From positions 62,001 through 126,000 of the forward strand of contig JAXMBI010000002.1 of NCBI GenBank assembly GCA_046349955.1: a stretch of 64,000 bases of DNA. Reading direction: 5' to 3'. Position 1 is the first letter of the stretch. Each line of letters begins with the position of its first letter. The notes beneath the pieces were generated by a model, which saw only the letters and a program-made list of their open reading frames with translations, made no database searches and had not been told where the DNA came from. Positions 6,708 through 16,422 of the stretch are shown here, in pieces. This DNA comes from JBGAPH01 sp046349955 (GTDB lineage Bacteria > Planctomycetota > Planctomycetia > Pirellulales > JBGAPH01). A program made the position numbers and the translations under genes.

Positions 6708-8033
6708 ATGCGATGCGCTTCGGCTCGATGGGCTTGCTGGACTCTCTTTTGCCTCGCGATCGGTTCTGACCTTGGCCTCTCGGCCCGAGCCGACGACTGG
6801 CCGCAATGGCGCGGCCCGCAGCGCGACGGCCGCTGGCGCGAGGCGGGCGTCGTCGAGCGGTTCAGCGCCCCGCGGCTCGAGCCCAAGTGGCGGGCGAAGG
6901 TCGGCAGCGGCTACAGCAGCCCAAGCGTTGCCGAGGGGCGCGTGTTCGTCACCGACCGGCTCATCGAGCCCAAACAAGTCGAACGCGTCCACTGCTTCGA
7001 GGAAGAAACCGGCAAGCCACTGTGGAGCCACGAATACGATTGCGTTTACGTGGGCGTAGGCTACGGCGCGGGGCCGCGGGCGGCGGTGTCGGTCGATCAA
7101 GGCCGGGCCTACGTGCTCGGCACGATGGGGCATCTCAAGTGTTTCGACGCCGCGACCGGCGGCGTTCACTGGGAGCGCGATCTGAACGCCGACTACCAGA
7201 TCCGCATGCCGATCTGGGGCATCTCCGCCTCGCCGCTCGTATACGAGGACCTGGTGATCGTACAGATCGGCGGCGCCAGCGGCGCCTGCCTCGTGGCGCT
7301 CGACAAGCACTCCGGCAGCGAACGCTGGCGCGCGCTCGACGACCAGGCCAGTTACTCGGCCCCGATCATCATCCGGCAAGCGGGGCAGCCGGTGCTCGTG
7401 GCGCTCACCGGTGAGAACGTGGTCGGGCTCGATCCAAAGACCGGCGAAATTCACTGGCGGCAGCCATTCCCGCCCAACAAGATGGTGATCGGCGCCGCCA
7501 CTCCCGTCGTCGACGGCGAGCGGCTGTTCGTCACCTCGTTCTACGAGGGCTCGCTGATGCTGACCGTGTCGCGCGACAAGATTGAGGCCCTGGAACAATG
7601 GAGGCGCGCTGGGCAGGACGAGAACAACACCGACGCCTTGCACTCGATCATCAGCACGCCGGTGCTCCGAGGCGGGTTCGTCTACGGCGTCGACAGCTAC
7701 GGCGAGCTCCGCTGCCTCGACGCCCGCAATGGAGATCGCATCTGGGAGAACCTGACGGCCACGCCCAAGGCCCGCTGGAGCACGATCCACTTCGTACAGC
7801 ACGGGACCGAAGATTGGCTGTTCAACGAGCGAGGCGAGCTCATCATCGCCCGGCTCACGCCCCAGGGCTACCAGGAGTTGAGCCGGACGAAAATCATCGA
7901 GCCGACGCGGGGCCAGCTCGATCAGCGCGGCGGCGTCTGCTGGTCGCACCCCGCCTTCGCCAACCGCTGCGTGTTCGTGCGAAACGACGAAGAGCTCGTG
8001 TGCGTAGACCTGGCGCAGAAACCGAAGGAATAG
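6708..8033 (+). CDS. Exported PQQ-like beta-propeller protein
   Basis: 441 residues with an N-terminal signal peptide (hydrophobic WTLFCLAIG, cleavage near SARA-DDW). The mature start DDWPQWRGPQRDGRW is common in planctomycete PQQ-like repeat proteins. It is followed by repeated blades with GYSSPSVAEGRVFVTD-like strands, LDKHSGSERW and LDPKTGEIHW. The fold is a WD40/PQQ-type propeller as in BamB. No dehydrogenase active site is visible, so it is probably a secreted binding or scaffold protein. It is encoded downstream of the BMC operon but separated by 256 bases with palindromes, so it is likely a separate transcription unit. Confidence 0.82.
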   Translation: MRCASARWACWTLFCLAIGSDLGLSARADDWPQWRGPQRDGRWREAGVVERFSAPRLEPKWRAKVGSGYSSPSVAEGRVFVTDRLIEPKQVERVHCFEEETGKPLWSHEYDCVYVGVGYGAGPRAAVSVDQGRAYVLGTMGHLKCFDAATGGVHWERDLNADYQIRMPIWGISASPLVYEDLVIVQIGGASGACLVALDKHSGSERWRALDDQASYSAPIIIRQAGQPVLVALTGENVVGLDPKTGEIHWRQPFPPNKMVIGAATPVVDGERLFVTSFYEGSLMLTVSRDKIEALEQWRRAGQDENNTDALHSIISTPVLRGGFVYGVDSYGELRCLDARNGDRIWENLTATPKARWSTIHFVQHGTEDWLFNERGELIIARLTPQGYQELSRTKIIEPTRGQLDQRGGVCWSHPAFANRCVFVRNDEELVCVDLAQKPKE

Positions 8034-8063
8034 ACGAACCGCGCAGATCTGAAACACATTCTC

Positions 8064-8132
8064 ACCGCGGAGGACACAGAGGACGCAGAGAGGGCATCTT
8101 GTATTCTCCGCGTCCTCTGTGTCCTCCGCGGT
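8064..8132. repeat. Inverted repeat R6 (module B only)
   Basis: Only the inner arms of the BMC-type composite are present: ACCGCGGAGGACACAGAGG on the left and the complementary GTCCTCTGTGTCCTCCGCGGT on the right, about 27 nt each with a short loop. No module A is present. It lies between the beta-propeller and phosphatase genes and ends 23 bases before the next ATG. Confidence 0.9.
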
Positions 8133-8155
8133 GCAATCGTATCGAGGTCCCTCGC

Positions 8156-9451
8156 ATGCCGCGTGCCCGTCGTCCTTGGCAGGAAGAGTTGGCAATCATC
8201 GACGCCACGATGAAGGCCATTTCCGGGGTGACCGATCCGGAGGAGTTGATCGGCATCTACTGGGACGGAATCGGCCAGCTCGTGGCCATCGACGACTTCG
8301 TGTCGGTCTCGCGGCGCAACGTGGAGCCCCCCTTCTACCTCATCACGCGGTCATCCCGGTTCACCGAACAAGTCAACCCTTGGACCGAGCGCGACAAGCT
8401 GCCCAAGGTCTCGGGCGGCCTGCTCGGCGAGATTCTCTACGGCAACGAGCCGGTGCTCATCGAGGATTTACCCTCGCGGCTCTCAGCGGACGATCCGGCC
8501 TATTTCTACTTACAGGGGTTCCAGGCGCTCGTGGCGTTGCCCCAATACGACAACGGCGAGTCGCTCAACGCGTCGATGATGCTGTTGCCGCCGGGAGAGG
8601 AAATCGACCATGCGATGGTGCCCACGCTCCACTGGCAGGGCGGACTCTTTGGCCGGGGGACGCAGAACCTCGTGCTCCGCAATCAACTGAGCGCAACGCT
8701 CGCCGAACTTGACCGCGAGCTCAAGGTGGTCGGCGACATTCAGCGCTCGCTGTTGCCCAGCGAACTGCCCCAGATCCCAGGCTTCGACCTGGCGGCCGAC
8801 TACCAAACGAGCGCCCGCGCCGGCGGTGACTACTACGACTTCTTCCCCTTGAACGACGGCGGCTGGGGCCTCTTCATCGCCGACATCTCGGGGCACGGCA
8901 CTCCGGCGGCCGTGCTCATGGCCATCACCCACGCCATCGCCCACGCCAAGCCCGGCACGCATACACCGCCGGCGGCGCTGCTCGAGTACCTGAACGAGCG
9001 GCTCTGCCGGGCCTACACGCGCGACGGCACGTTCGTCACCGCGTTCTACGCCGTGCTCGACCCGCAGGCCCGCACGCTGAAATACGCCACCGCCGGGCAC
9101 AACCCGCCCCGGCTCGCCCGCGGCAGCGGAGTCCTGTCGCTCGACGAAGAAGGGGGACTGCCGCTCGGTCTGTTCCCCGGCCAGTCCTACACCGAGATCA
9201 CCACGCAGCTCGAACCGGGCGATCTGCTGCTGCTCTACACCGACGGCGCCACCGAGGCGATGGCCCCCGGGGCCGAAGCCGAGCGGCAGCTCTTCGGCGT
9301 CGAGCGGCTCGACCGGCTGCTGCTCGAGTGCGACACGCGGAGCGCCGCCGACACCATCGACCGCATCCGCCAAGACCTGGCCGACTTCCGCGGCCAAGCC
9401 CGGCCGGCCGACGATCAAACGCTGATCGCCATGCGCTGCCTACGGCAGTGA
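8156..9451 (+). CDS. PP2C-type SpoIIE/RsbU serine phosphatase with N-terminal GAF-like domain
   Basis: 431 residues. The N-terminal half (about 15-180) looks like a GAF-type sensor domain. A short helical linker (about 183-205) leads to a SpoIIE/RsbU phosphatase domain. Metal-binding aspartates are visible in GGDYYDFF, ADISGHG, LYTDGATEA and PADDQTLI. Such proteins dephosphorylate anti-anti-sigma factors in partner-switching pathways; no sigma-regulator partner is visible here. The start at 8156 (MPRARRPWQEELA) follows repeat R6. The open frame continues upstream through the repeat into the previous gene, which is not expected to be coding. The next gene, an NtrC-type regulator, is convergent. 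Confidence 0.88.
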   Translation: MPRARRPWQEELAIIDATMKAISGVTDPEELIGIYWDGIGQLVAIDDFVSVSRRNVEPPFYLITRSSRFTEQVNPWTERDKLPKVSGGLLGEILYGNEPVLIEDLPSRLSADDPAYFYLQGFQALVALPQYDNGESLNASMMLLPPGEEIDHAMVPTLHWQGGLFGRGTQNLVLRNQLSATLAELDRELKVVGDIQRSLLPSELPQIPGFDLAADYQTSARAGGDYYDFFPLNDGGWGLFIADISGHGTPAAVLMAITHAIAHAKPGTHTPPAALLEYLNERLCRAYTRDGTFVTAFYAVLDPQARTLKYATAGHNPPRLARGSGVLSLDEEGGLPLGLFPGQSYTEITTQLEPGDLLLLYTDGATEAMAPGAEAERQLFGVERLDRLLLECDTRSAADTIDRIRQDLADFRGQARPADDQTLIAMRCLRQ

Positions 9452-9484
9452 CCCGCCGTACATTTGGAGGCCGGGACGCTCCTA

Positions 9485-11005
<1,521 letters not shown>

Positions 11006-11368
11006 GAACCTTCCCAGAGTACTGCGTGGCCAGCAGGAGGCACTCGGCCGTCCCCCCGCCAGAGGCGCAAAGCCTGATGCGGGCAAGAAATCGGCGATTC
11101 CAGCAATCGTACCCATTGGCAGTGGGGGAAGAAAGGGCAACGGTTCGCCGCGCCGGCCGCCATCTTCTCGACAGCAGCCGACCGGACCGGGTGAATCCGT
11201 AGGGTCCGCGTCAGCGGTCACACCGGACAGGTGGCAGGACCGTTTTCCTCCGGCCCGAGTCAAGGAAAAAGAGGCCGTCTCTCTAAGACTCCGCGCTGAA
11301 AATCGACTTCTGTCGAACATACTGCGCTGCAGTCCTCGCGCTTTTTCTCTCAACCATGGCGAACCTCC
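11006..11368. other. Divergent intergenic region, no gene recognised
   Basis: 363 bases between the divergent NtrC-type gene and the PEP-CTERM gene. It should hold both promoters. No convincing sigma-70 or sigma-54 (-24/-12) promoter, hairpin or small ORF stood out on reading. Confidence 0.6.
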
Positions 11369-12184
11369 ATGAAAGCATACTTCTGCCGCCTGTTGCCCCT
11401 GGTAGGGCTGCTGCTTTGGACCGAGGCCGGGCAAGCCTCGGAGCTGTTCTCGGTCGACTACCCGGGCGCCACGCCCCTCTACCAGATGAACCAAACCAAC
11501 GGGGCGGCGAGCGCCGTTGGCCCGACCGGTTTCGACGGCATCGGCGACCTGACGAGCGACACTCGGCCCGCCACCGCCACGATGTGGGGCGTGCGGATCG
11601 CCTCGAACGAGCTGCTCGAAATCGACCCGCTGACTGGAGCGGCCAAATCGGCGGCCACGATGAACAGCCCTGACGACATCGTGTCGCTCGCCTTCGACGT
11701 GGTCACCGGCAAGCTGTTCGGCAACACCTCGGTTGCCTTCGGCGCTCCCTTCGAAGCGCTCTACGAAATCGATCCGACGACCGGCAACACCACCTTTGTG
11801 GGCCGCATCCTCTTCGACAACGTGTACGCTCTGGCCTTCGATCAGACGGGCAAGCTGTTTGGGGTGTCCGACGCCACGGACCAGCTCATTCAGATCAACA
11901 CCTCGAACGGCAACGGCTCGCTCGTAGCCGGCCTGGCGACGAGCTTCGCCTACGACATCGCTTCGCGCCCGGAAGACGACGTGATGTTCCTGGCCGACAG
12001 CGGGACTTCGAGCCTGTACACGCTGAACACCGGCACCGGCAACCTGACGCTCGTGGGTCCCTACGGCGGCAGCCCGAACCTGGTGGGGCTGGCCTTCAGC
12101 CCGGTGCCGGAGCCGAGCACGATCGCGCTGGCCCTTGTGGGCCTGGCAGGCATGGGGCTGCTGGGGCGGCGGCGCGCGCGGTAG
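11369..12184 (+). CDS. PEP-CTERM sorting-domain exported protein, beta-propeller-like
   Basis: 271 residues. A signal peptide (YFCRLLPLVGLLLW, cleavage near GQA-SEL) is followed by about 220 residues of repeated blades with LYEIDPTTGNTTFVG-like strands (DUF4394-like by appearance). The C-terminus has a PEP-CTERM anchor: VPEPST, a hydrophobic ALALVGLAGMGLLG stretch and RRRAR. This signal directs processing and export in bacteria with the exosortase system. The function of the exported domain is unknown. It stands alone between the regulator and glgP, which ends head-on into it across a terminator hairpin. Confidence 0.83.
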   Translation: MKAYFCRLLPLVGLLLWTEAGQASELFSVDYPGATPLYQMNQTNGAASAVGPTGFDGIGDLTSDTRPATATMWGVRIASNELLEIDPLTGAAKSAATMNSPDDIVSLAFDVVTGKLFGNTSVAFGAPFEALYEIDPTTGNTTFVGRILFDNVYALAFDQTGKLFGVSDATDQLIQINTSNGNGSLVAGLATSFAYDIASRPEDDVMFLADSGTSSLYTLNTGTGNLTLVGPYGGSPNLVGLAFSPVPEPSTIALALVGLAGMGLLGRRRAR

Positions 12185-12197
12185 CGCTCCCTCATTG

Positions 12198-12244
12198 ACC
12201 TCAAAAAGAAACGGGGCGGAGCAAGTCACGCTTGCTCCGCCCCG
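12198..12244 (-). terminator. Intrinsic terminator of glgP
   Basis: A perfect 14-bp stem (CGGGGCGGAGCAAG 12212-12225, complement 12231-12244) has a 5-base loop. On the minus strand it is followed by a T-rich run (TTTCTTTTTGA), placed right after the alpha-glucan phosphorylase stop codon. In the + direction no T-tract follows, but the hairpin could still protect the PEP-CTERM transcript. Confidence 0.8.
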
Positions 12245-12273
12245 CGTTAATATCAGCCGATCTCGGCTCGCTG

Positions 12274-14481
12274 CTACCGGACGCTCATGTCGCAGCTCTG
12301 TCCGCCGGCGGCGGTCAGGTAGCCGGCCTTCACGTAGTCGATCACCATGCGGTGAGCGCTGAACCGCCAGGCCATGGAGCCGATCGAGTTCATCATCCGC
12401 TTGATCCAGTGCCGCGGCAGGCCGTCGATGTCGCGGTCGTAGAAGAGCGGGATGACCTCTTCCTCGAGCACTCGGTACAGGTCGTCGCCGTCGCGGCGGT
12501 CGCCGATGTCATCGGAAACGTGCGAGTGGCCGCGGCCGATCGCGAAGCCGTTCTGGCCGTCGAACGCCTCGGCCCACCAGCCGTCGAGCACCGAGAGATT
12601 GAGGCCGCCGTTGAGCAGCACCTTCTCGCCGCTCGTGCCGCTCGCCTCGAGCGGACGCCGCGGGTTGTTGAGCCACACGTCGACGCCCTGGGTCAGGTGG
12701 CGGGCGACGTTGATGTCGTAGTCCTCGACGAACACCACCTTGCCGGCGAATCGCTCGTCGTGCCGGAGGTTGGCCAGCCGCTTGATGAGCTGTTTGCCCG
12801 GCTCGTCGGCCGGATGCGCCTTGCCGGCGAAGATGAACTGCACCGGCCGGTCGGGATCGTTGATCATCCGCGACAAGCGGTCGAGGTCGACCATCAGCAG
12901 ATCGGCCCGCTTGTAAGTCGCGAAGCGCCGTGCGAAGCCGATCGTCAGCACGTTCGGATCGAGCACGTTCCGAGCTGCTTCCACAGCCTCGTCGCTCTCG
13001 CCGCGGCGGCGGCATTGCCGGCTCACGCGGCGGCGCACGAACGACAGCAGCAGGTTCTTGAGCGCGTAGTGCGTTTCCCACAGCTCGCCGGGATCGACCG
13101 CGTGGATCCCCTGCCAGGTTTCCGGCTCGCTCGTGCGGTTGGCCCAGCCAAAGGGGAAGTAGCGATCGTAGAGCTGCTGCATCTGCCAGGCCAGCCAGGT
13201 CGGCAGGTGAACGCCGTTGGTGATGTGGCCGATGGGAATCTCTTCTTCCACGCGCCAGGGCCAGAGGTGGGCCCACATGCGGCGGCTGACGTGGCCGTGC
13301 AGCGCGCTCACGGCGTTGGCCCGCCGCGAAAGCTTGAGGCCGAGCACCGTCATGCAAAACGTTTCGCCGTGGTTCTGCGGCTCCACGCGCCCCAGCCCCA
13401 TGAGCTGGTCGTGCGAAATGCCGAGCTGCTCGCGCAAGGGGCCCAAGTGCTCGTCGATCAAGCCCGCGTCGAAGCGGTCGTGGCCGGCGGGCACGGGGGT
13501 GTGCGTGGTGAAGACCGTGTGCTGCGCGACTTCGCGGAGCGCGGTGTCGAACGTCATGCCGTCGTCCTGCATCCGTTCGCGAATGGCCTCGAGCGTGGCG
13601 AACACGCTGTGACCTTCGTTCAGGTGATACACGCCCGGCGTAATGCCCAGGGCCTTGAGGGCCCGCACGCCGCCGACGCCCAGCACCAACTCCTGGCGGA
13701 TACGGGTGCGGTGGTCGCCGCCGTAGAGCCGGCTGGTGAGCTTGCGGTCCTCGGGGCGGTTGCCCTCGACGTCGCAGTCGAGCAGGTACAAGTCGACGCG
13801 GCCCACCTTCATCAGCCACACCTTGGCCTGCAGGGCCCCGGTGCGGGTATGGATTTCGACGGTGATCGGGCGGCCATCTTTGCTGCGGGCCGGCTCCATC
13901 GGCAGATCCTCGACCTTCGTGTCGAGATACTCCTCCCGCTGGTAGCCGTCGAGATCCAGATGCTGCTTGAAGTAGCCCTGGTCGTAGAACAAGCCAATCG
14001 CCAACAGCGGCACGCCCAGGTCGCTCGCGCTCTTGATGTGGTCGCCCGAGAGGACGCCCAAGCCGCCCGAGTAGATCGGGATCGATTCGTGCATGCCGAA
14101 CTCGGCCGAAAAGTAGGCCACCGGCTTGAAGCCGAGGACGCCGGCGTGCGTGGTGCCCCAGGTGTGCGTGGAGCTCAGGTATTCCTTGAGGCGGCGATAG
14201 GCCTGGTTGATGCGGCTGTAGAGCACCAACTCGCCGGCCCGCATCTCGAGGCGCTCGGGCGTGAACTCGGCCAGGAGCGCGATGGGGTTGTGATCGAGTT
14301 GCCGCCAGCGAATGGGGTCGAGATCGCGAAACAGATTGACGACCTCGGGCTGCCAGCTCCACCAGACGTTGCGGGCGAGCGCCAGGCACTTGTCGTAGAG
14401 GGTCTGGGGCGAGAGCTCGATTGCGTCGGCGCCGTGGTTGGCGGATCCGGAGGAGGAGGTCGGCATTTCAATCTGCGCCAT
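12274..14481 (-). CDS. glgP: Alpha-glucan (glycogen) phosphorylase, GT35
   Basis: 735 residues of the shorter alpha-glucan phosphorylase type found in many bacteria. It cleaves alpha-1,4-glucan with phosphate to glucose-1-phosphate. The N-terminal half has NVWWSWQPEVVNLFRDLDP and the YSGGLGVLSGDHIKSASDLG motif. The C-terminal half has FARRFATYKRADLL and EASGTSGEKVLLNGGLNLS, where Lys (about residue 620) is the expected pyridoxal-phosphate attachment site. The start at 14481 (MAQIEMPTSSSG) is preferred over an upstream ATG at 14574, whose extra 31 residues are Pro/Gly-rich and look non-conserved. It is a single-gene unit ending at a strong terminator. Confidence 0.92.
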   Translation of the reverse strand: MAQIEMPTSSSGSANHGADAIELSPQTLYDKCLALARNVWWSWQPEVVNLFRDLDPIRWRQLDHNPIALLAEFTPERLEMRAGELVLYSRINQAYRRLKEYLSSTHTWGTTHAGVLGFKPVAYFSAEFGMHESIPIYSGGLGVLSGDHIKSASDLGVPLLAIGLFYDQGYFKQHLDLDGYQREEYLDTKVEDLPMEPARSKDGRPITVEIHTRTGALQAKVWLMKVGRVDLYLLDCDVEGNRPEDRKLTSRLYGGDHRTRIRQELVLGVGGVRALKALGITPGVYHLNEGHSVFATLEAIRERMQDDGMTFDTALREVAQHTVFTTHTPVPAGHDRFDAGLIDEHLGPLREQLGISHDQLMGLGRVEPQNHGETFCMTVLGLKLSRRANAVSALHGHVSRRMWAHLWPWRVEEEIPIGHITNGVHLPTWLAWQMQQLYDRYFPFGWANRTSEPETWQGIHAVDPGELWETHYALKNLLLSFVRRRVSRQCRRRGESDEAVEAARNVLDPNVLTIGFARRFATYKRADLLMVDLDRLSRMINDPDRPVQFIFAGKAHPADEPGKQLIKRLANLRHDERFAGKVVFVEDYDINVARHLTQGVDVWLNNPRRPLEASGTSGEKVLLNGGLNLSVLDGWWAEAFDGQNGFAIGRGHSHVSDDIGDRRDGDDLYRVLEEEVIPLFYDRDIDGLPRHWIKRMMNSIGSMAWRFSAHRMVIDYVKAGYLTAAGGQSCDMSVR

Positions 14482-15013
14482 GTTCGACACCTGTCGGGGG
14501 GACGGAACGGGCGGGACCGGGGGTCGGCCGGGCGGGCCTTGCGGCGTGCGACCCTCGCAGAGGGAGACGCGCATTGCTACCCATCGGCAAACCTGGACCC
14601 GCGCTAGTCATCAAACTCACCGGATTCGTCAAACTCGGGCCGAAAAACTCGGCAATTCCGTTTCGCTAGCCGGGGGATCGAAAACCCTAGCACACGAACC
14701 TTTGCGAGCATCGGCGCGAACTTACCCTTTCCGAGCGGTCTCGCGAAGACCCTCGAAGCAAATAAGCACGTTCAGTCGACTCGCACAAATCCAAGCGCGA
14801 GCCGCGGCCGGTGGGAGAGGCGGTGATGAGGCCAATTGCAGCGACACGTGGGGGCGCAGGCTGCAAAGCGCGTCCAACCGCAGGGCTGGGAACCGGCGGT
14901 CGACCTCGTCCTACCCCCGACGAGTCCCGCCGGAGAGGGGCGATTTGCGGCATTGTAGCCGCCCGGCTAGTCTGAGGGCAACTGCCTGCCAGAGAGCCCG
15001 CGACAAAGCCCCT
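14482..15013. other. Intergenic region, no gene recognised
   Basis: 532 bases between the divergent phosphorylase and acyl-CoA dehydrogenase genes. Several frames stay open but none shows conserved protein character. A weak TTGACG-like hexamer lies about 140 bases upstream of the phosphorylase start without a good -10 partner. A GGGAGAGG fragment near 14812 may be a decayed palindrome. Confidence 0.55.
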
Positions 15014-16087
15014 ATGCAAATCGCCGACACCCCCGCAGCTCCGGCGCTCGATGCTCTCTGCGTTTGGCTCGCCGAACGCGCCGCCGGGCTCGACGCCTCG
15101 GGGCACTGGCCGGCCGAACAACTGGCCCGCTGCGGCCAGGCGGGGGTTTTCCGCTGGTTTCTCCCTCGCGAGCATGGCGGCTTCGAGTGGAGCGATGCCG
15201 ACGTCGTCCGCGGCTACCTGAAGCTGAGCGCCGCCTGCCTCACCACAACTTTCATCATCACGCAGCGCTCGGGCGCGTGCGAGCGCATTGCGGGGGGCGC
15301 CTCCCCCGTCGCCCAGGAACGCTTGCTCCCAGCGCTGGCCAGCGGCGAGCGCTTCGCCACGGTCGGCATCTCGCACCTCACGACGAGCCGCCGGCACCTG
15401 GGGCAACCCGCGCTGCGGGCCCGTGAAACGCGCCGCGGCTTCGTCCTCGACGGGTATAGCGCGTGGGTCACGGGCGCAGAGCACGCCCAACACGTCGTGG
15501 TGGGCGCCACGCTCGAAGACGGCCGCCAGGTGTTGCTGGCCTTACCCACCGATCTGCCAGGCGTATCGACGCCTCCGCCGCCGCGGCTGGTGGCCCTTTC
15601 CTCGAGCCACACCGGGCCGCTCGAGTGCGCCGGGGTCGAGATCGACCGCGAGTGGCTGTTGGCCGGTCCCGACGAGAACGTGCTGGCGACCGCCCGCAGC
15701 CGCGGGACCGGCGGTCTGCAGACCTCAACCCTGGCGATCGGCCTGGCCGGGGCCGCGCTCGAATGGCTCGAAGGCCAGGCAGCGATCCGCGGCGAGTTGC
15801 GCGAGGCCGCTGCCCAATTTCGTGGTGAGCACGACCAGGTGCTCGCCGACCTGTTGGCGATGGCCGAGGGCCAAGCCGCTTGCGGCACGGAGAGCTTGCG
15901 CACGCGGGCCAACAGCCTCGTGCTGCGGAGCACGCAAGCGGCCCTCATGGCCGCCAAGGGCGCGGGCTTCGTCGAAGGGCATCCCACGGGCCGCTGGGTC
16001 CGCGAGGCGCTGTTCTTCCTGGTTTGGAGCTGCCCCCAACCGGTGGCCAACGCGAACCTCTGCGAGCTAGCGGGGCTGCACGACTAA
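15014..16087 (+). CDS. Acyl-CoA dehydrogenase family protein
   Basis: 357 residues resembling acyl-CoA dehydrogenases: N-terminal helical domain (about 1-100), central beta domain with GISHLTTSRRHLG and LDGYSAWVTGAEHAQHVVVGA, and C-terminal helical bundle (about 210-357). It is a flavoprotein family that oxidises acyl-CoA or related substrates with FAD; some members are monooxygenases. The catalytic Glu cannot be placed safely by eye. The ATG at 15014 is chosen because the upstream open frame is not conserved in character. It ends head-on towards the TolQ-like gene across a cluster of repeats. No neighbouring gene suggests a pathway. Confidence 0.75.
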   Translation: MQIADTPAAPALDALCVWLAERAAGLDASGHWPAEQLARCGQAGVFRWFLPREHGGFEWSDADVVRGYLKLSAACLTTTFIITQRSGACERIAGGASPVAQERLLPALASGERFATVGISHLTTSRRHLGQPALRARETRRGFVLDGYSAWVTGAEHAQHVVVGATLEDGRQVLLALPTDLPGVSTPPPPRLVALSSSHTGPLECAGVEIDREWLLAGPDENVLATARSRGTGGLQTSTLAIGLAGAALEWLEGQAAIRGELREAAAQFRGEHDQVLADLLAMAEGQAACGTESLRTRANSLVLRSTQAALMAAKGAGFVEGHPTGRWVREALFFLVWSCPQPVANANLCELAGLHD

Positions 16088-16098
16088 CGCCAGTATTC

Positions 16099-16205
16099 GT
16101 AGGGTGCGTCAAGCGAAGCGCGGACGCACCACCGCGAACGAGCGACGTGAGGGCGAACGAGCGATCCACCGATGGTGGGTCTGCGCTTCGCTTGACCCAC
16201 CCTAC
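16099..16205. repeat. 107-bp inverted repeat, copy 1
   Basis: Outer arms GTAGGGTGCGTCAAGCGAAG and CTTCGCTTGACCCACCCTAC enclose a conserved centre. The copy at 16291-16397 is identical by eye apart from one base (T or C in GCGAYCCACC). Such GTAGGGTGGGTCAAGCGAAG elements are widespread intergenic repeats in bacteria. Confidence 0.9.
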
Positions 16206-16219
16206 GGAACTGCCATTAG

Positions 16220-16240
16220 CCCCCGGCGAGTCGCCGGGGG
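16220..16240. repeat. Perfect hairpin between the two 107-bp repeats
   Basis: CCCCCGGCGA (16220-16229), one loop base, then TCGCCGGGGG (16231-16240). It lies between convergent genes and has no T-tract. It may be a REP-type element or a weak bidirectional terminator. Confidence 0.7.
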
Positions 16241-16290
16241 ATGAGCATCTCGACACCGCCGCAAGCGCGTCTTCCGGCGTGCTCGTATTC

Positions 16291-16397
16291 GTAGGGTGCG
16301 TCAAGCGAAGCGCGGACGCACCACCGCGAACGAGCGACGTGAGGGCGAACGAGCGACCCACCGATGGTGGGTCTGCGCTTCGCTTGACCCACCCTAC
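16291..16397. repeat. 107-bp inverted repeat, copy 2
   Basis: Second copy of the 16099 element in the same orientation, 85 bases further on, with about one substitution by eye. The preceding GTATTC is also shared. The near-identity suggests a recent duplication or gene conversion. Confidence 0.9.
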
Positions 16398-16422
16398 GGG
16401 AACTTGACCCAACCCACGGGAT

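Noticed and set aside
11006..12229. N-terminal extension of the NtrC-type regulator to 12229
   Set aside because: It runs antisense through the PEP-CTERM gene and its terminator. The receiver domain begins just after the ATG at 11005.
12232..14607. 791-codon open frame antisense to alpha-glucan phosphorylase
   Set aside because: The opposite strand carries complete phosphorylase motifs; this frame is a GC-rich shadow.
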